A stretch of 64,000 nucleotides of DNA from Neoceratodus forsteri (lineage: Eukaryota > Chordata > Ceratodontiformes > Ceratodontidae). A program made the position numbers and the translations under genes. Positions 46,530 to 55,841 of this stretch are shown here, piece by piece. Where the stretch lies: assembly GCA_016271365.2 (NCBI GenBank), contig CM028129.1, positions 1,007,699,501-1,007,763,500 on the forward strand, given 5' to 3'. Positions within the stretch are counted from its first letter, which is position 1; each line of letters begins with the position of its first letter. The notes beneath the pieces are model-generated. The model was not told where the DNA came from. It saw only the letters and a list, made by a program, of their open reading frames with translations, and made no database searches.

Positions 46530-46965
46530 GTGTGGCCTAATGAAAGATATCCTTGAAGAAGCTAGAGCAGTTATGTATTTACTGACAATAGATCTCAGAG
46601 AGAACCTCTTTCATCAGTCCATGCTGACTCACCCTCCTTCTCACTTCAGGGTCAGGACACCGGACTTCCTGCATTGTCTGTCCATCAGTGCCTTTTCCAG
46701 CACTTCCCGTCTCCTTGTATGCTGCCCTTAACTCTTGATTCCCCAGAGAGGGATCCTACGAGCACAATGTCCAGCAGGACTGAGGAGAGTCAGAGCCACC
46801 CACGTTTATGTAGATGGTGATACATGACGTCATTGTGCGTGGCCCCTGGCTTGCAAAAGTTTCCATGTAGTACTAGCACTGATGCAGGTCTTGTTCCAAA
46901 GATTTGGTCTGATGAGAGATTCTCTCGAAGATCTACTGTTACAGCAAATACAGTATACAAGTGTT
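46530..46965 (+). repeat. DIRS-4 internal complementary region and right terminal repeat
   Basis: AAAGATATCCTTGAAGAAGC near 46,542 complements the left outer end. TCTCAGAGAGAACCTCTTTC near 46,593 relates to the right end GAGAGATTCTCTCGAAGATC near 46,913. The right repeat (46,795-46,870) mirrors 31,930-32,000. Confidence 0.72.
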
Positions 46966-47039
46966 CTTTTTTAGATTTTCTTTGTAGTTTGCTTTGCTAC
47001 CATACTGGAGTGTATGTCCACATATACCTCTTGGGAAGT

Positions 47040-47370
47040 GTTTGAAGATTCGATAATGGGCCATAGTATGTTACTTGAGCTGGTCTGTTCAAGTATAGGA
47101 TAATTTGGTTGTGGTCTGATAGAGGAGACTGAGCTCAAACAGAACAATCAGTATGTTTATTGTACCGATGTCCAGGTCTTTGATGGCATAGGCAATAATA
47201 CTACAGCCCAAAGGTGAGCTGAACGTAAATCTCCCTAATGAGTCACCCCTAACTCTCCCTTTCAGGATGTAGAGGTCAAGACTTTTACAGATCTGTAATA
47301 ATTTCTTACCATTTGTGTTAATCACATTGTCATAGCTATTTCTTTGTGTCAAGACTGGTGTCCTATCTAT
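47040..47370 (-). pseudogene. L2-like endonuclease C-terminus, inverted
   Basis: On the minus strand: NSYDNVINTNGKKLLQICKS, LDLYILKGRVRGDSLGRFTF then YAIKDLDIG, and in a shifted frame LSDHNQIILYLNRPAQ near 47,110. The S-D-H triplet is the conserved end of AP endonucleases. It lies upstream of, and opposite to, the plus-strand spacer and RT of the same LINE type. Confidence 0.75.
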
Positions 47371-49600
47371 AAATTACCAACTATAGATGATGCCCTAGAG
47401 TACTTTGTGAATCATTTTCTGTCTGCTGCCAATAAACACGCCACATTTAGAAAACTTAGGGTAAAGTGAAAATGCCACAAATTGCTGACCCCACCTACCT
47501 TAAAAAATTGATAGTATGCTGTGATAGGGCTTATACACGACTGGGTTAAATACAGGAATCTTAGAAACCAATGTAAAACGAGGGCAAAGAGGGACAGAAG
47601 AGACTATGTCAAAGGCCTCCAAAATAAAAATCTCTCTGACTCCAAGAAATTCTGGTTCCAAGTAAACTCCTAAAGGGTAATACTGGGGCCTCAGATTGTC
47701 CAATCACTGTTAATGGACAGGTTATCACTGACCCCCTGGTGACTGCTAATACCTTCAACCAGTTCTTTGCAGATCCTACTAAATTTCAGTTTGGATCCGC
47801 TAGCCCCCCTCCCACTTCCTTCAATCCTAAGGGCACTGGCCCTCTACCTCTGAAATTTCACCTCCGCCTAGCCACTAGAAAAAAGGTGCTAGCTCTTCTA
47901 AAGGGGATAAAAATGAGTGGCCCAGCAGGCTCTTATTTATTGGAATGAAGGCTACTGAGGGTTGTTGCCCCAGTCATTACAACCCCAATAGCTATGCTGT
48001 TTGATAGGTCATTTCTCAAAGGGATACTACTCCCCAGTAAGTAGGAGGCTGTTGTAGTCGCTGTCCACAAAGGAGGACCCAGGGAACTAGTGAACTACTG
48101 ACCTATCTCCACGCTTTGCACTCTGGCCAAGGTACAGGAGAAATTGGTATATAACCAGCTTCGGGATTATCTAGAACTGCACCACCTCCTGTCAGAAAAG
48201 CAGCTGGGCTTTAGGCAGTGGCCGATTAGCTGGAGGTCTCCTCATACCCTATCAGCCAGACCGACTCTGGACCCGCTCAGTGCGATTCACCAGGTCCTCC
48301 CAGCGGGCAGAGGCTGGCCATCAGGCTGCGGTCGCCCAGCCGATCTCCACTTTTTTCTCTTCCTTTGGGAGCACAGGCGTGCAATGGCGTCTGTGCGTAT
48401 GCTGTAGCGTCTACATTACCCCCCAGTCACACCAGCGCAAGCAATGCCCTGGCGTCCCCAGGGGTCGGCGCAGCGCGGTGTGGATTCCCCAGCCCTCCCC
48501 AGGACTAGGAGAGCTGTCTCCCGATGTTCAATCCTAGTCCTCCCCTGCCGACCCGGCTCGTTCCTGAACCCAAGTCGCCGGCATAGCACGAGGTGTGTCG
48601 TTCAGCGCCTCAACCCTCAGCGCCACTGGGCCGGCCGCTCCCTACTTTTGATAAACTTAAGACACCTTGGTCTTGATTCTCATTTGCAGTCCTGGTTTGC
48701 CCACTATCTCTCCCATAGATTGCAAAAGACTTCCTCCTCTGGATTTCAAATAGTTGGTGGACACAATAAAGTACCTTGGGCTGTATATTGACCCAAGATC
48801 TCTACCTTAAACCCCAGATAGATCATGTTACCCAAACTATCCACCACAAACTTGGGCATCTATACAGATTGACTGGTCACCTTACACCATACTCCCGGCA
48901 AATAATTTGAGTGTCCTGCTCCCTAAACTTTTATATGGTGCCCCAACTTGCTATCTCCTAAGAAATCTGAATCAGATAGGCTTGGTGTTCTATATCATAA
49001 AATTGGATGCTTTGCTGTGGCATCCCTGATCACCCCAAAAAAGCAAGCATCATTGTGATATGCTTACCTCGTTGTAGCTGGCCATGTTTGATGGTAGACT
49101 ACAGTACCGTTATTATGCATGGTACATAAGCTAATAACTGTACATACCCGGCCTAGCATAGCAGGCCTGTTAGACCCCAAATCTATAAGAAGGCTTCTTC
49201 TTACTTCAGATAGAAAATTGCTAGATATACCAATGACCTGTACTTTCATGGGTAGGAGGTCCTTTGCCTTTCTGGCTCCTTCCTTGTGGAACATGCTTCT
49301 GGAAATCCTACAGCAAGCTAATACTCTCTCCTGTTTTAGAAATGGGCTTAAGACTACCTACAGGAGTTGCCTCTGCTCCTGCTACCGCTGATTGCCCCCT
49401 GCTCTGCCTACCCTGCTATACCTGATCCATTTTCGTAGTTACCCCAGTACATTTACCTTGTTTGTTGAACAGCATGTCTTTCATCATTTTTTATTTTTTA
49501 CTCCTATGTTGTATGAGTTTTCATTTACAATTCTGATCCTGCTCTTTCAGATGTCCTATGTATATTGTCACTACTCGCCTTTTTTTTACCTTGTACCTTA
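47371..49600 (+). pseudogene. L2-like reverse transcriptase and C-terminus, broken
   Basis: The spacer YFVNHFLSAANKHATFRKLR and RAKRDRRDYVKGLQNKNLSD leads to RT fingers MTANTFNQFFADPTKFQ (47,739-), LLPSKXEAVVVAVHKGGPRE and LVYNQLRDYLELHHLLSEKQ then LGFRQ. After the SINE comes RHLGLDSHLQSWFAHYLSHR. The YADD region is deleted, and the thumb resumes with YLGLYIDPRS-like and HKLGHLYRLTGHLTPYSRQ. The end is KLLDIPMTCTFMGRRSFAFL (49,215-). Numerous stops. Confidence 0.75.
48218..48640 (-). mobile_element. SINE-A copy 4, inside the L2-like RT
   Basis: The minus-strand head at 48,640 reads GGCCGGCCCAGTGGCGCTGA (A-box-like). GACTTGGGTTCAGGAACGAG (B-box-like) follows about 50 bases later. The head is nearest to copy 1. 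RT coding stops at about 48,217 (LGFRQ) and resumes at about 48,640. No poly(T) or target duplication was seen on the left. Confidence 0.68.
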
Positions 49601-49620
49601 ACTCTCTTCTGTTTAGTTGT

Positions 49621-50174
49621 TTCTGCTTACTATTTACTTTTATAGCATGGAAGAGGAAAAGCAGGTAGTGGATTAGCTGAGGAGCACCACCTGACTGGTA
49701 ATCACTGTTAATGAACAGAGTGAGCAGTCCTGGTGGCACAGTCTCTGTTCAGAAGCCGCACATGTTGAGTTGGTAGAGCAAGAGTCCGTGTCAGCCATTT
49801 CATTTCCCTGCTAATTGTGAGTAGCGAGAGCATTACTGTGGCAGCCCATGATCGCATTGCAGCATGTAGCCACACGTATACATCATTTGCTACTTACCTG
49901 CCACATAGAAGTGACAGTGTTGCTCGGAGGACCATGGCAAGCACAGTCGGTTATAACAAGTGTGGCCCCTGGTGTGTTAAGCGGCTACCCACCCGCCCAG
50001 TGGCATTTGTATCAGTCACCAGTCGTTCTCACAAAGCCTGAGATGTCCTACCGACCCACCCCATAGAAGTGAGTGTGTGTGCGGCAGGAGCATGGCCACC
50101 CACCTGCCCCATAGAAATGACTGTTTCCCGCCCCCGCGGATCTCCCAATCCTCCCTGCACAACAGTGACAATTC
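49621..50174. other. no recognised feature
   Basis: There is a short imperfect duplication of themes such as CCCATAGAAGTGA/CCCATAGAAATGA (50,062 and 50,109). No coding or element signature was recognised before DIRS-3 starts. Confidence 0.4.
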
Positions 50175-50370
50175 AGATCCAAGAAAATCTTACTGTATTC
50201 TGACTAATGCAGTATGGTCTCACCATAGGGACTGCCCTGGAGCCAAAATGGTTAATATAACTTATGCAAATGATGGAATGCTGGGCTCAAGCTCTGTTTT
50301 CAAACCACTGTCCCTGGTTACAGTTCTTCAACCGTTAGATTGTTTACTCTGCTTGCCTCAGTAAGATGTC
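50175..50370 (+). repeat. DIRS-3 left terminal repeat
   Basis: ATCTTACTGTATTCTGACTA through GTCCCTGGTTACAGTTCTT mirrors 59,385-59,540 in inverted order. CCATAGGGACTGCCC and CAAATGATGGAATGCTGGGC are among the matching blocks. Confidence 0.86.
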
Positions 50371-50700
50371 TCTGGAGAGCTCTCATTTGCTTGAAAACTT
50401 TGTTTTTCTCTTTTTTATAAAGTGCTGTTTATTTTGGATTTTGAAGCACTGTCCTTGGTATTCAGGTAGAATTAGTTAGATTTAGCTTCTTTTGGGTAAG
50501 TTGGTTGGTTCTTTCGGTTCCCCTAACCAGGAAGGAACCAACGTTTCTTTTATTTCTGAAGTAAATTTCAGTTTAATTTAACTCTTCCGACTCGGAAGTT
50601 AGTCTGTCATCTTTTAGTAGTTGTTTTACCGGGGTAACTCCTGGTTCTTCAGTTGGTGTTGACCGAAAAAAAAAAAAAGACAGGTTTGTCTTTTCTGGTT

Positions 50701-52280
50701 ATGTCACAGAAAACCAAGAAAAGAACGGGACCTACAGGTTTCCAGCATTGCACTGAGAGCAGGAAACCTTTTGCACAAGCTGATCCTCATTTAATCTGTT
50801 TCCTGTCTTGGGTTTGAACACCTTAAGACAGACTTATGAGATTTGTAAGAACTTTCTACAGTCAATGGTTGAGAGGCAGTTAAAAAGACTGCAAGAAAAG
50901 ATGACTGAAAAGGCTGCTGACCTGGCCGTAGATAAACCGATTCCTCCTCAGAAAGAACCGTAGGAGCTGCCCTCTGAAAGCTCTTCAAGTAAAAAAATGG
51001 ACTGCTGAACCATCTGTTGCAGGCAAAAAGAAAGTATACTGGACAGCAACTGCAACTGAAGAAAGCTGCGGCTCCGACTGCCGAAGAGATTGCTAACACG
51101 ATCAAAATTATCCAGTCTTTGCTGTCCGGAATCCTGGTTCCGGTTGAAAAACGACCGCTGCAAGCAACGGTCCAAGCCCCTGGTTCAACCCAGGGTCCCG
51201 GTTCACATGACTCCGGTTGTGACTGTTATGGGGGAAAAAAGAGGAGGTGGAAGGAGGAGGATGAGGACTATGGGGAGCCCATTGAACTGGACATCTCCCA
51301 GGATCCTCATCGCTCTGACTCCCTTGAAAAGGGAACTGAGGATTTTACCTCATATTATTTCTTCATGAAACAGGTGGCTAAGACCCTTGATCTCCCCATT
51401 CAGGAGTCCACGGAGGATGAGGAGGAAGAGGACTACAGGGAGATGATGGATGTTCTGGCATCGGAGATTGCTGCTTTCCATTCACAAATCCCTCAAGAAA
51501 CAGACCCTAAAGATTCTGTAGACACCCACTTCAGTACCTCTTATGGACAAAACGGTGGACAAGAAATACTGGGTTGCCAAAGGAGGAGCAGAATTCCTGT
51601 TTGGACACCCTGGCCATGAGGAAGTAGTGCAGCCTGCAGCTTGTGACAAAGCTGGCGTCCCCCTGGCCTCTCACCCTCCGGATAAGTATTCTAGGAAGGT
51701 GGATTCAGTGGCAAAGAAAGTGTACCTGGGGTCATCCCTTGCCATTAGGCAGGCCTCCTATATGTCATGTAATTGTTGCTAGTACCAGAAAACCCTGTGG
51801 AGTACTGTCCTAGAGACTGAAAGGCTGTCCCACCTCCCATGGCAGCTGACTTGGAGAAGGCTGCCAAGACACAATTTAGGATGGCAGTGGATGCCAGTGA
51901 CACTGCATCCAGACAAATGGCAGCATCAGTGTCCCTCAGACGGTTTGCCTGGCTCAGAACCACCAATCTGACTCGGGTTACACAGGCCAAAGCCCTAGAT
52001 TTTCCCTCTGATCCTACATCTCTGGGGAACAAACAGTGTATATGTGAAGAAATTGGACAAATGCAAAGTTGATTACAAGAGTGCTACAGCAAAGGAAAGG
52101 GCATCCACACCCCAGAAACACCAGAGTAGAGGTGGTAGGGGCAGGACCCACTATAGGCCTTTTTTCTAGCCTCAAGTTTTCCCCCAGTACCAGCAACAGA
52201 GGGGATACTTCAGAGGCAGGGGCAGTGGCCGCACTAGCCCCAGCACACAGCCAGCAGCCCAAGCAAAGCAGGCACCCTGA
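50701..52280 (+). pseudogene. DIRS-3 gag-like protein, broken
   Basis: It starts MSQKTKKRTGPTGFQHC at 50,701, like MSEKPKRKTKPTGFQHC in DIRS-2. The Cys/His motif is altered here (CTESRKPFAQADPHLIC). Further blocks are APTAEEIANTIKIIQSLLSG, the acidic KEEDEDYGEPIELDISQDPH, and EVVQPAACDKAGVPLASHPP with SSLAIRQASYMS (51,620-51,775). Others are DLEKAAKTQFRMAVDASDTA and a Gly/Arg tail (RGYFRGRGSGRTS). Frame changes at about 50,815, 51,000, 51,560 and 51,780 break it. Confidence 0.82.
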
Positions 52281-52329
52281 GGTGCCTGCTCGGGTCGCCT
52301 CCCTAATCCCAGTAGGGGCAGGCTGGCCC

Positions 52330-53428
52330 ACTACCTCCAGGAGTGGCAAAATATCACCACAGACAAGTGGGTCCTGGAGGTAGTGGGCCAGGGTCTTGTC
52401 CTCGGCTTCAAGTTCATGCCAAAGCTGAGGTCAGGGGTCTTCAAACCCTCTGTCCCATTAGAAACAATTCTGTTAGAGGAGGAAGTATCCAGCCTTCTGG
52501 CACAAAGGGTAGTAGAGCCAGTTCCCTTGGCACAAAGGGGAAAAGGCTGGTACTCAACATATTTCCTCACAATAAAGCAAACTGGGAAGTGGCAACCCAT
52601 TCTGGATCTCAGACATCTAAACACACTTTTCAAAGCCAAAGTTCAATATGGTGACTCTGGCAACTATTCTTTCAGCTCTAAGGCAGGGAGACTGGCTGGC
52701 ATCCCAGAACTTAAAGGATGCCTACCTTCAGATTGCCATCAGGCCATTATCAGTTCAGAGCAATGCCCTTCAGTCTGACCTCTGCACCAAGGGTGTTCAT
52801 AAAATGCCTAGCCGTGGTCATGGCGCATCTAAGGAGGCAGGGGGTAACAGTATTCTCCTATCTGGACGACTGGCTAATTGTAGGTCAGTCACAGAGGATA
52901 CCCTGCAGTCCTTGGGGTTCCTGGTGAATCTAGAAGAAGTCAGTACTGGAACCAGTTCAGCTCCTAGAATTCATAGGAGCTGAGTTGTACACTTGAAAGG
53001 GGGGAAGCCTTTCTTCCCACAGGGAAGAGTGGAGAGCCTGGTGCAGATGGTCAGCTCCTTCAGGCTGCACGTCCCAAGGTCAGCGAGGCATTTTCTACAG
53101 CAGCTATGCCACATGGCAGCATCCACAGCAACAGTGTTGGGGCCAGGTTCCAGATGAGGGACATTCAGTTTCACCTCAGAGCTCACTGGCTACAAAAAAG
53201 GGACTTGCTGTCAAATCTAGTGTCTGTCACAGCAGCGTTCCTCCAAGCACTGTAGTAGTGGCAGGACAAGACCAACCTCAGACAAGGGGTGCCATTCCTG
53301 CAGCAGCCCGCTACACTGGTGCTAACCGCAGATGCATCACTCCTGGGATGGGGGGCACATCTGGGGAAGCACACATGGCAAAAACAGGAGTCACTACTGC
53401 ACATCAGCCTGCTGGAACTCAGGGCAGT
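52330..53428 (+). pseudogene. DIRS-3 reverse transcriptase and start of RNase H
   Basis: RT blocks are LEEEVSSLLAQRVVEPVPLA, WYSTYFLTIKQTGKWQPILD, ASQNLKDAYLQIAI (the first catalytic position SLDLKDAY is QNLKDAY, so Asp is replaced), MPFSLTSAPRVFIKCLAVVM and FSYLDDWLIVGQSQ (YLDD at 52,859-52,870). RNase H begins LTADASLLGWGAHLGKH (53,317-) and reaches ISLLELRAV. There DIRS similarity stops at 53,428 and CR1-6 starts. Confidence 0.85.
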
Positions 53429-53520
53429 CAGAGGTTGCCGCGGGGAATACATATGCTGGGCTGCCTTTAAAAGCGGCCCAGCTCATATTCTCACAGAGGA
53501 GCTATGTTTTCGTCCACTTT

Positions 53521-53676
53521 CCCGGCAGCAAGGAGCGGGCCAGGGCACTGGATTTTCGGGCAGCAGATCGGGGGAGTCATCCCGGCTGCATGGAGCGGGC
53601 CAGGGCACCGGATTTTCGGGCAGCAAATCGGGGGAACCATCCCAGCTGCACGGAGCGGGCCAGGGCACCGGATTTT
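53521..53676 (+). repeat. 60-bp tandem repeat in the CR1-6 5' region
   Basis: GGAGCGGGCCAGGGCACYGG starts at 53,532, 53,592 and 53,652, with exact 60-base spacing. Two full units and one partial unit are present. Repeats of this type in a LINE 5' UTR often act as promoter units; this is inference here. Confidence 0.88.
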
Positions 53677-54064
53677 CATCCCACACCACCCACCCCGGCC
53701 CCGACCTCTAAGTGCCTGGTGAGGCTGGAGCAAGGAAATCCAAGAAGGATCCCATTAGCGGATCGCAAACAAGCGGGAAGCTGCTGTGCACTTTTGAACT
53801 GTCTGGAGAAGGACTTGGAGGAGGGGAAAAAGAGCATGTTGTGTTGAGCTCATAGTTGGAATGGGAGGGGGGAGGCACCTGCAATTTAAGCCCAAACGAG
53901 GTAAACTGTTTACTGTGTTGTACTACACCTAGAAACGAGGGTACCTGTTTATTGTGGGACTGTATCTAGGGTGAAGGGGGAGACCTGATTAGTGTGGTTG
54001 GGGAGTACATTTTGGACTGGTGGGGAACCTGGTGGTTCACCCAAAGAAACCGTACTGAGGGAGG

Positions 54065-55670
54065 ATGGGGCCACACGTCATTAAGGCCGGGATCTTTGGG
54101 ATGGCGGTGGGGTGCACAGGGTGTGGGGCGGCCATGATACTGGACTGGGCTTGGAAGTTCGATGGTTGCCCGGTGTGCTACCAGCTAGCACAGCTCAAAG
54201 AGGAGGAGGTTGAGGGGATTAGGAGATGACTGGAGGGGGGGTATGTTTGGGGAATAGGGCAGGGGCTCTACCACGGGGATGCACCAAGCACTAGGGCCGG
54301 GGGTATAGAGAAAGGAGTGCAGGAGAGGACTTTGAGGTCGCATGGGGACCCTGACAGAGGGAGCCCAAAAGGAGGGCATTACCAAGGAAGCAGGAACCCG
54401 CACAGGGATGCATGAGGGGTGGGGGCATAGGGGAAAGGAGTAGACTCTGGGGTTGCATGGGGACCCTGACAGAGGGGGCCCAAGAGGAGGACACTACCAA
54501 GGTAGCAGGCAGGTAACTGGGGACCCTCACAGAGGGGTGCCAAAAGGGGGACGTTCTCAAGGGAGTAGGCAGATGGCTGGGGCTAGACAGAAGGAAGCGG
54601 GGTGGGGAGGTGGATCGGGCCTTAAGCTCAGTAACTGTTTCAGTTCTTTACTTATGCTTGCGGGGGGGTTGTAGCCACGACAGGGGCAGGTGAGATGGAC
54701 AGGAAGGTGGGGGTAGAGGAGGGGGGGAAAGCAGAAAAATAGGGGAACTTGAATGAGGGAAATGGAGAGAGCAGGGATCAGCAGGTGGAGGAGGGGGTAG
54801 AGGAGGAAAGGAGAAGGATCAGTTGGGAGGAAAAGGCAAGAAGGACCAGAAGTACATGGAGGACACAGTAAAGGGTGCTGAAGGTTTGGGCCAGAGGGGC
54901 ACGACGGGCAAGGAGGAGCTGAATGGAGACGGGAAGAAAGGGAGGACAAGCCAGGCTAGCGGGGAGGGGGGCACAGAAGGATACTCTGGAGGAGGAGAGG
55001 CATAGGAACGGAGGGGAGGAGGTAGCCAGAGCAAATAAGGAAGGGGTGGCAGGAGGAACCCAGAGAGGGGGAGGAGCAAGGAGCGGCTGGGGAGTGGTCT
55101 GTAGAAAGGACAAGGAACATGGTATGGGGGGAAATGGAGGAAAAGGGATGGTCAGAGTACTCCTGTTGGGGGATTCCATGATGAGGGGGATCAAATGGTA
55201 TAGGGAGGGGGAAGCCTGCCCGGTCAGAACAAAATGCTTCCTTGGGCTAATGGTGCACAGGGCCAAACACGAGGTATAGCAGCTGGCAAAGGATTGTGGA
55301 GGTTCCCTGGACATACTGGTTCACTTGGGTATGAATGACATTGAGGGAAATAGTGAGCTAGAGATCCAGGCGAGGTTCAGGGAGCTAGCCAGGGTTTGTC
55401 ATGATATAGGATGCGCGATTTCCTTCTCGGAAATCCTGCCGGTGCCAAGGGCTAGTGGGGAACACAAGAGGAAGATTAGGGAGATAAACAAGTGGCTTGG
55501 GGAGTGGTGTGGGGCCAGAGGGTACGGGTTGATGAGGGATTGAGGGGAGACCTGGGAGGATAAGGGGCTGTATGCTAGGGATAGGCTCCATCTCAACTTG
55601 GAGGGGAAGGAAATCCTCAAGTTCAAAATAAAGGGGTTCATGGGTGAAAGGTGGGGTTTAAACTTGTGAA
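54065..55670 (+). pseudogene. CR1-6 ORF1: zinc motif and SGNH esterase, broken
   Basis: From ATG at 54,065 comes MGPHVIKAGIFGMAVGCTGC then GAAMILDWAWKFDGCPVCYQ and LAQLKEEEVEG, giving the C-x2-C...C-x2-C plus helix layout of CR1-4 ORF1. A stop follows near 54,227 and a long G-rich degenerate spacer. The esterase is readable from 55,141: VLLLGDSMMRGIKWY (Ser), ILVHLGMNDIEGN (GTND variant), ISFSEILPVPRASGE, KWLGEWCGARGYGLMRD, then stop. In the same frame after the stop comes RDRLHLNLEGK (DGLHL with Gly to Arg). Frameshift near 55,280. Confidence 0.76.
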
Positions 55671-55841
55671 GGGGGGAGGGATGGGAGAAGAGGCTACAGA
55701 GAGGGGTCTGAAAAAGGAGGGACTCTGCCTCCACCCCCTTGGGGAGCTGGTGGGATGTGGGAAAAGGCTGTCTGGTATGGTGCAGACGGGGGGAGGACGA
55801 AATCTCCATGGGAACGCGAGCAGGGGAAACAGGAGTATATG

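Larger units (their letters stand above)
31841..46965 (+). mobile_element. DIRS-4, one DIRS element opened by three insertions
   Basis: Four separated pieces form one DIRS element in correct order: left terminal repeat and gag (31,841-33,614), gag tail (35,099-35,383), RT (35,816-36,455), and RNase H, recombinase and right terminal repeat (44,263-46,965). The outer ends are inverted copies: TTGCAAGCCAGGGGCC at about 31,936 and its complement at about 46,842. Gaps hold an L2-like LINE, an HE1-like SINE and a MULE transposon. The remaining DIRS sequence adds up to about 5.4 kb, the size expected of a whole element. Confidence 0.78.
47040..49620 (+). mobile_element. L2-like LINE with inverted 5' segment
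   Basis: The 3' part (47,371-49,620) is on the plus strand. The adjoining 5' part (47,040-47,370), which encodes the endonuclease end, is on the minus strand. The two meet head to head. This is the structure left by twin priming during LINE integration. SINE-A copy 4 later split the RT, and part of the RT palm is deleted. The C-terminus is GRRSFAFLAPSLWNMLLEIL, as in L2-clade ORF2. Confidence 0.75.

Noticed and set aside
53521..53676. CRISPR-like array
   Set aside because: Units are contiguous tandem repeats without unique spacers, within a LINE in a eukaryotic sequence.
54557..55314. Long minus-strand open frames rich in Pro, Leu and Ser
   Set aside because: They are antisense to the very G-rich CR1-6 ORF1; stop codons are rare on a C-rich strand, so length is not evidence of coding.
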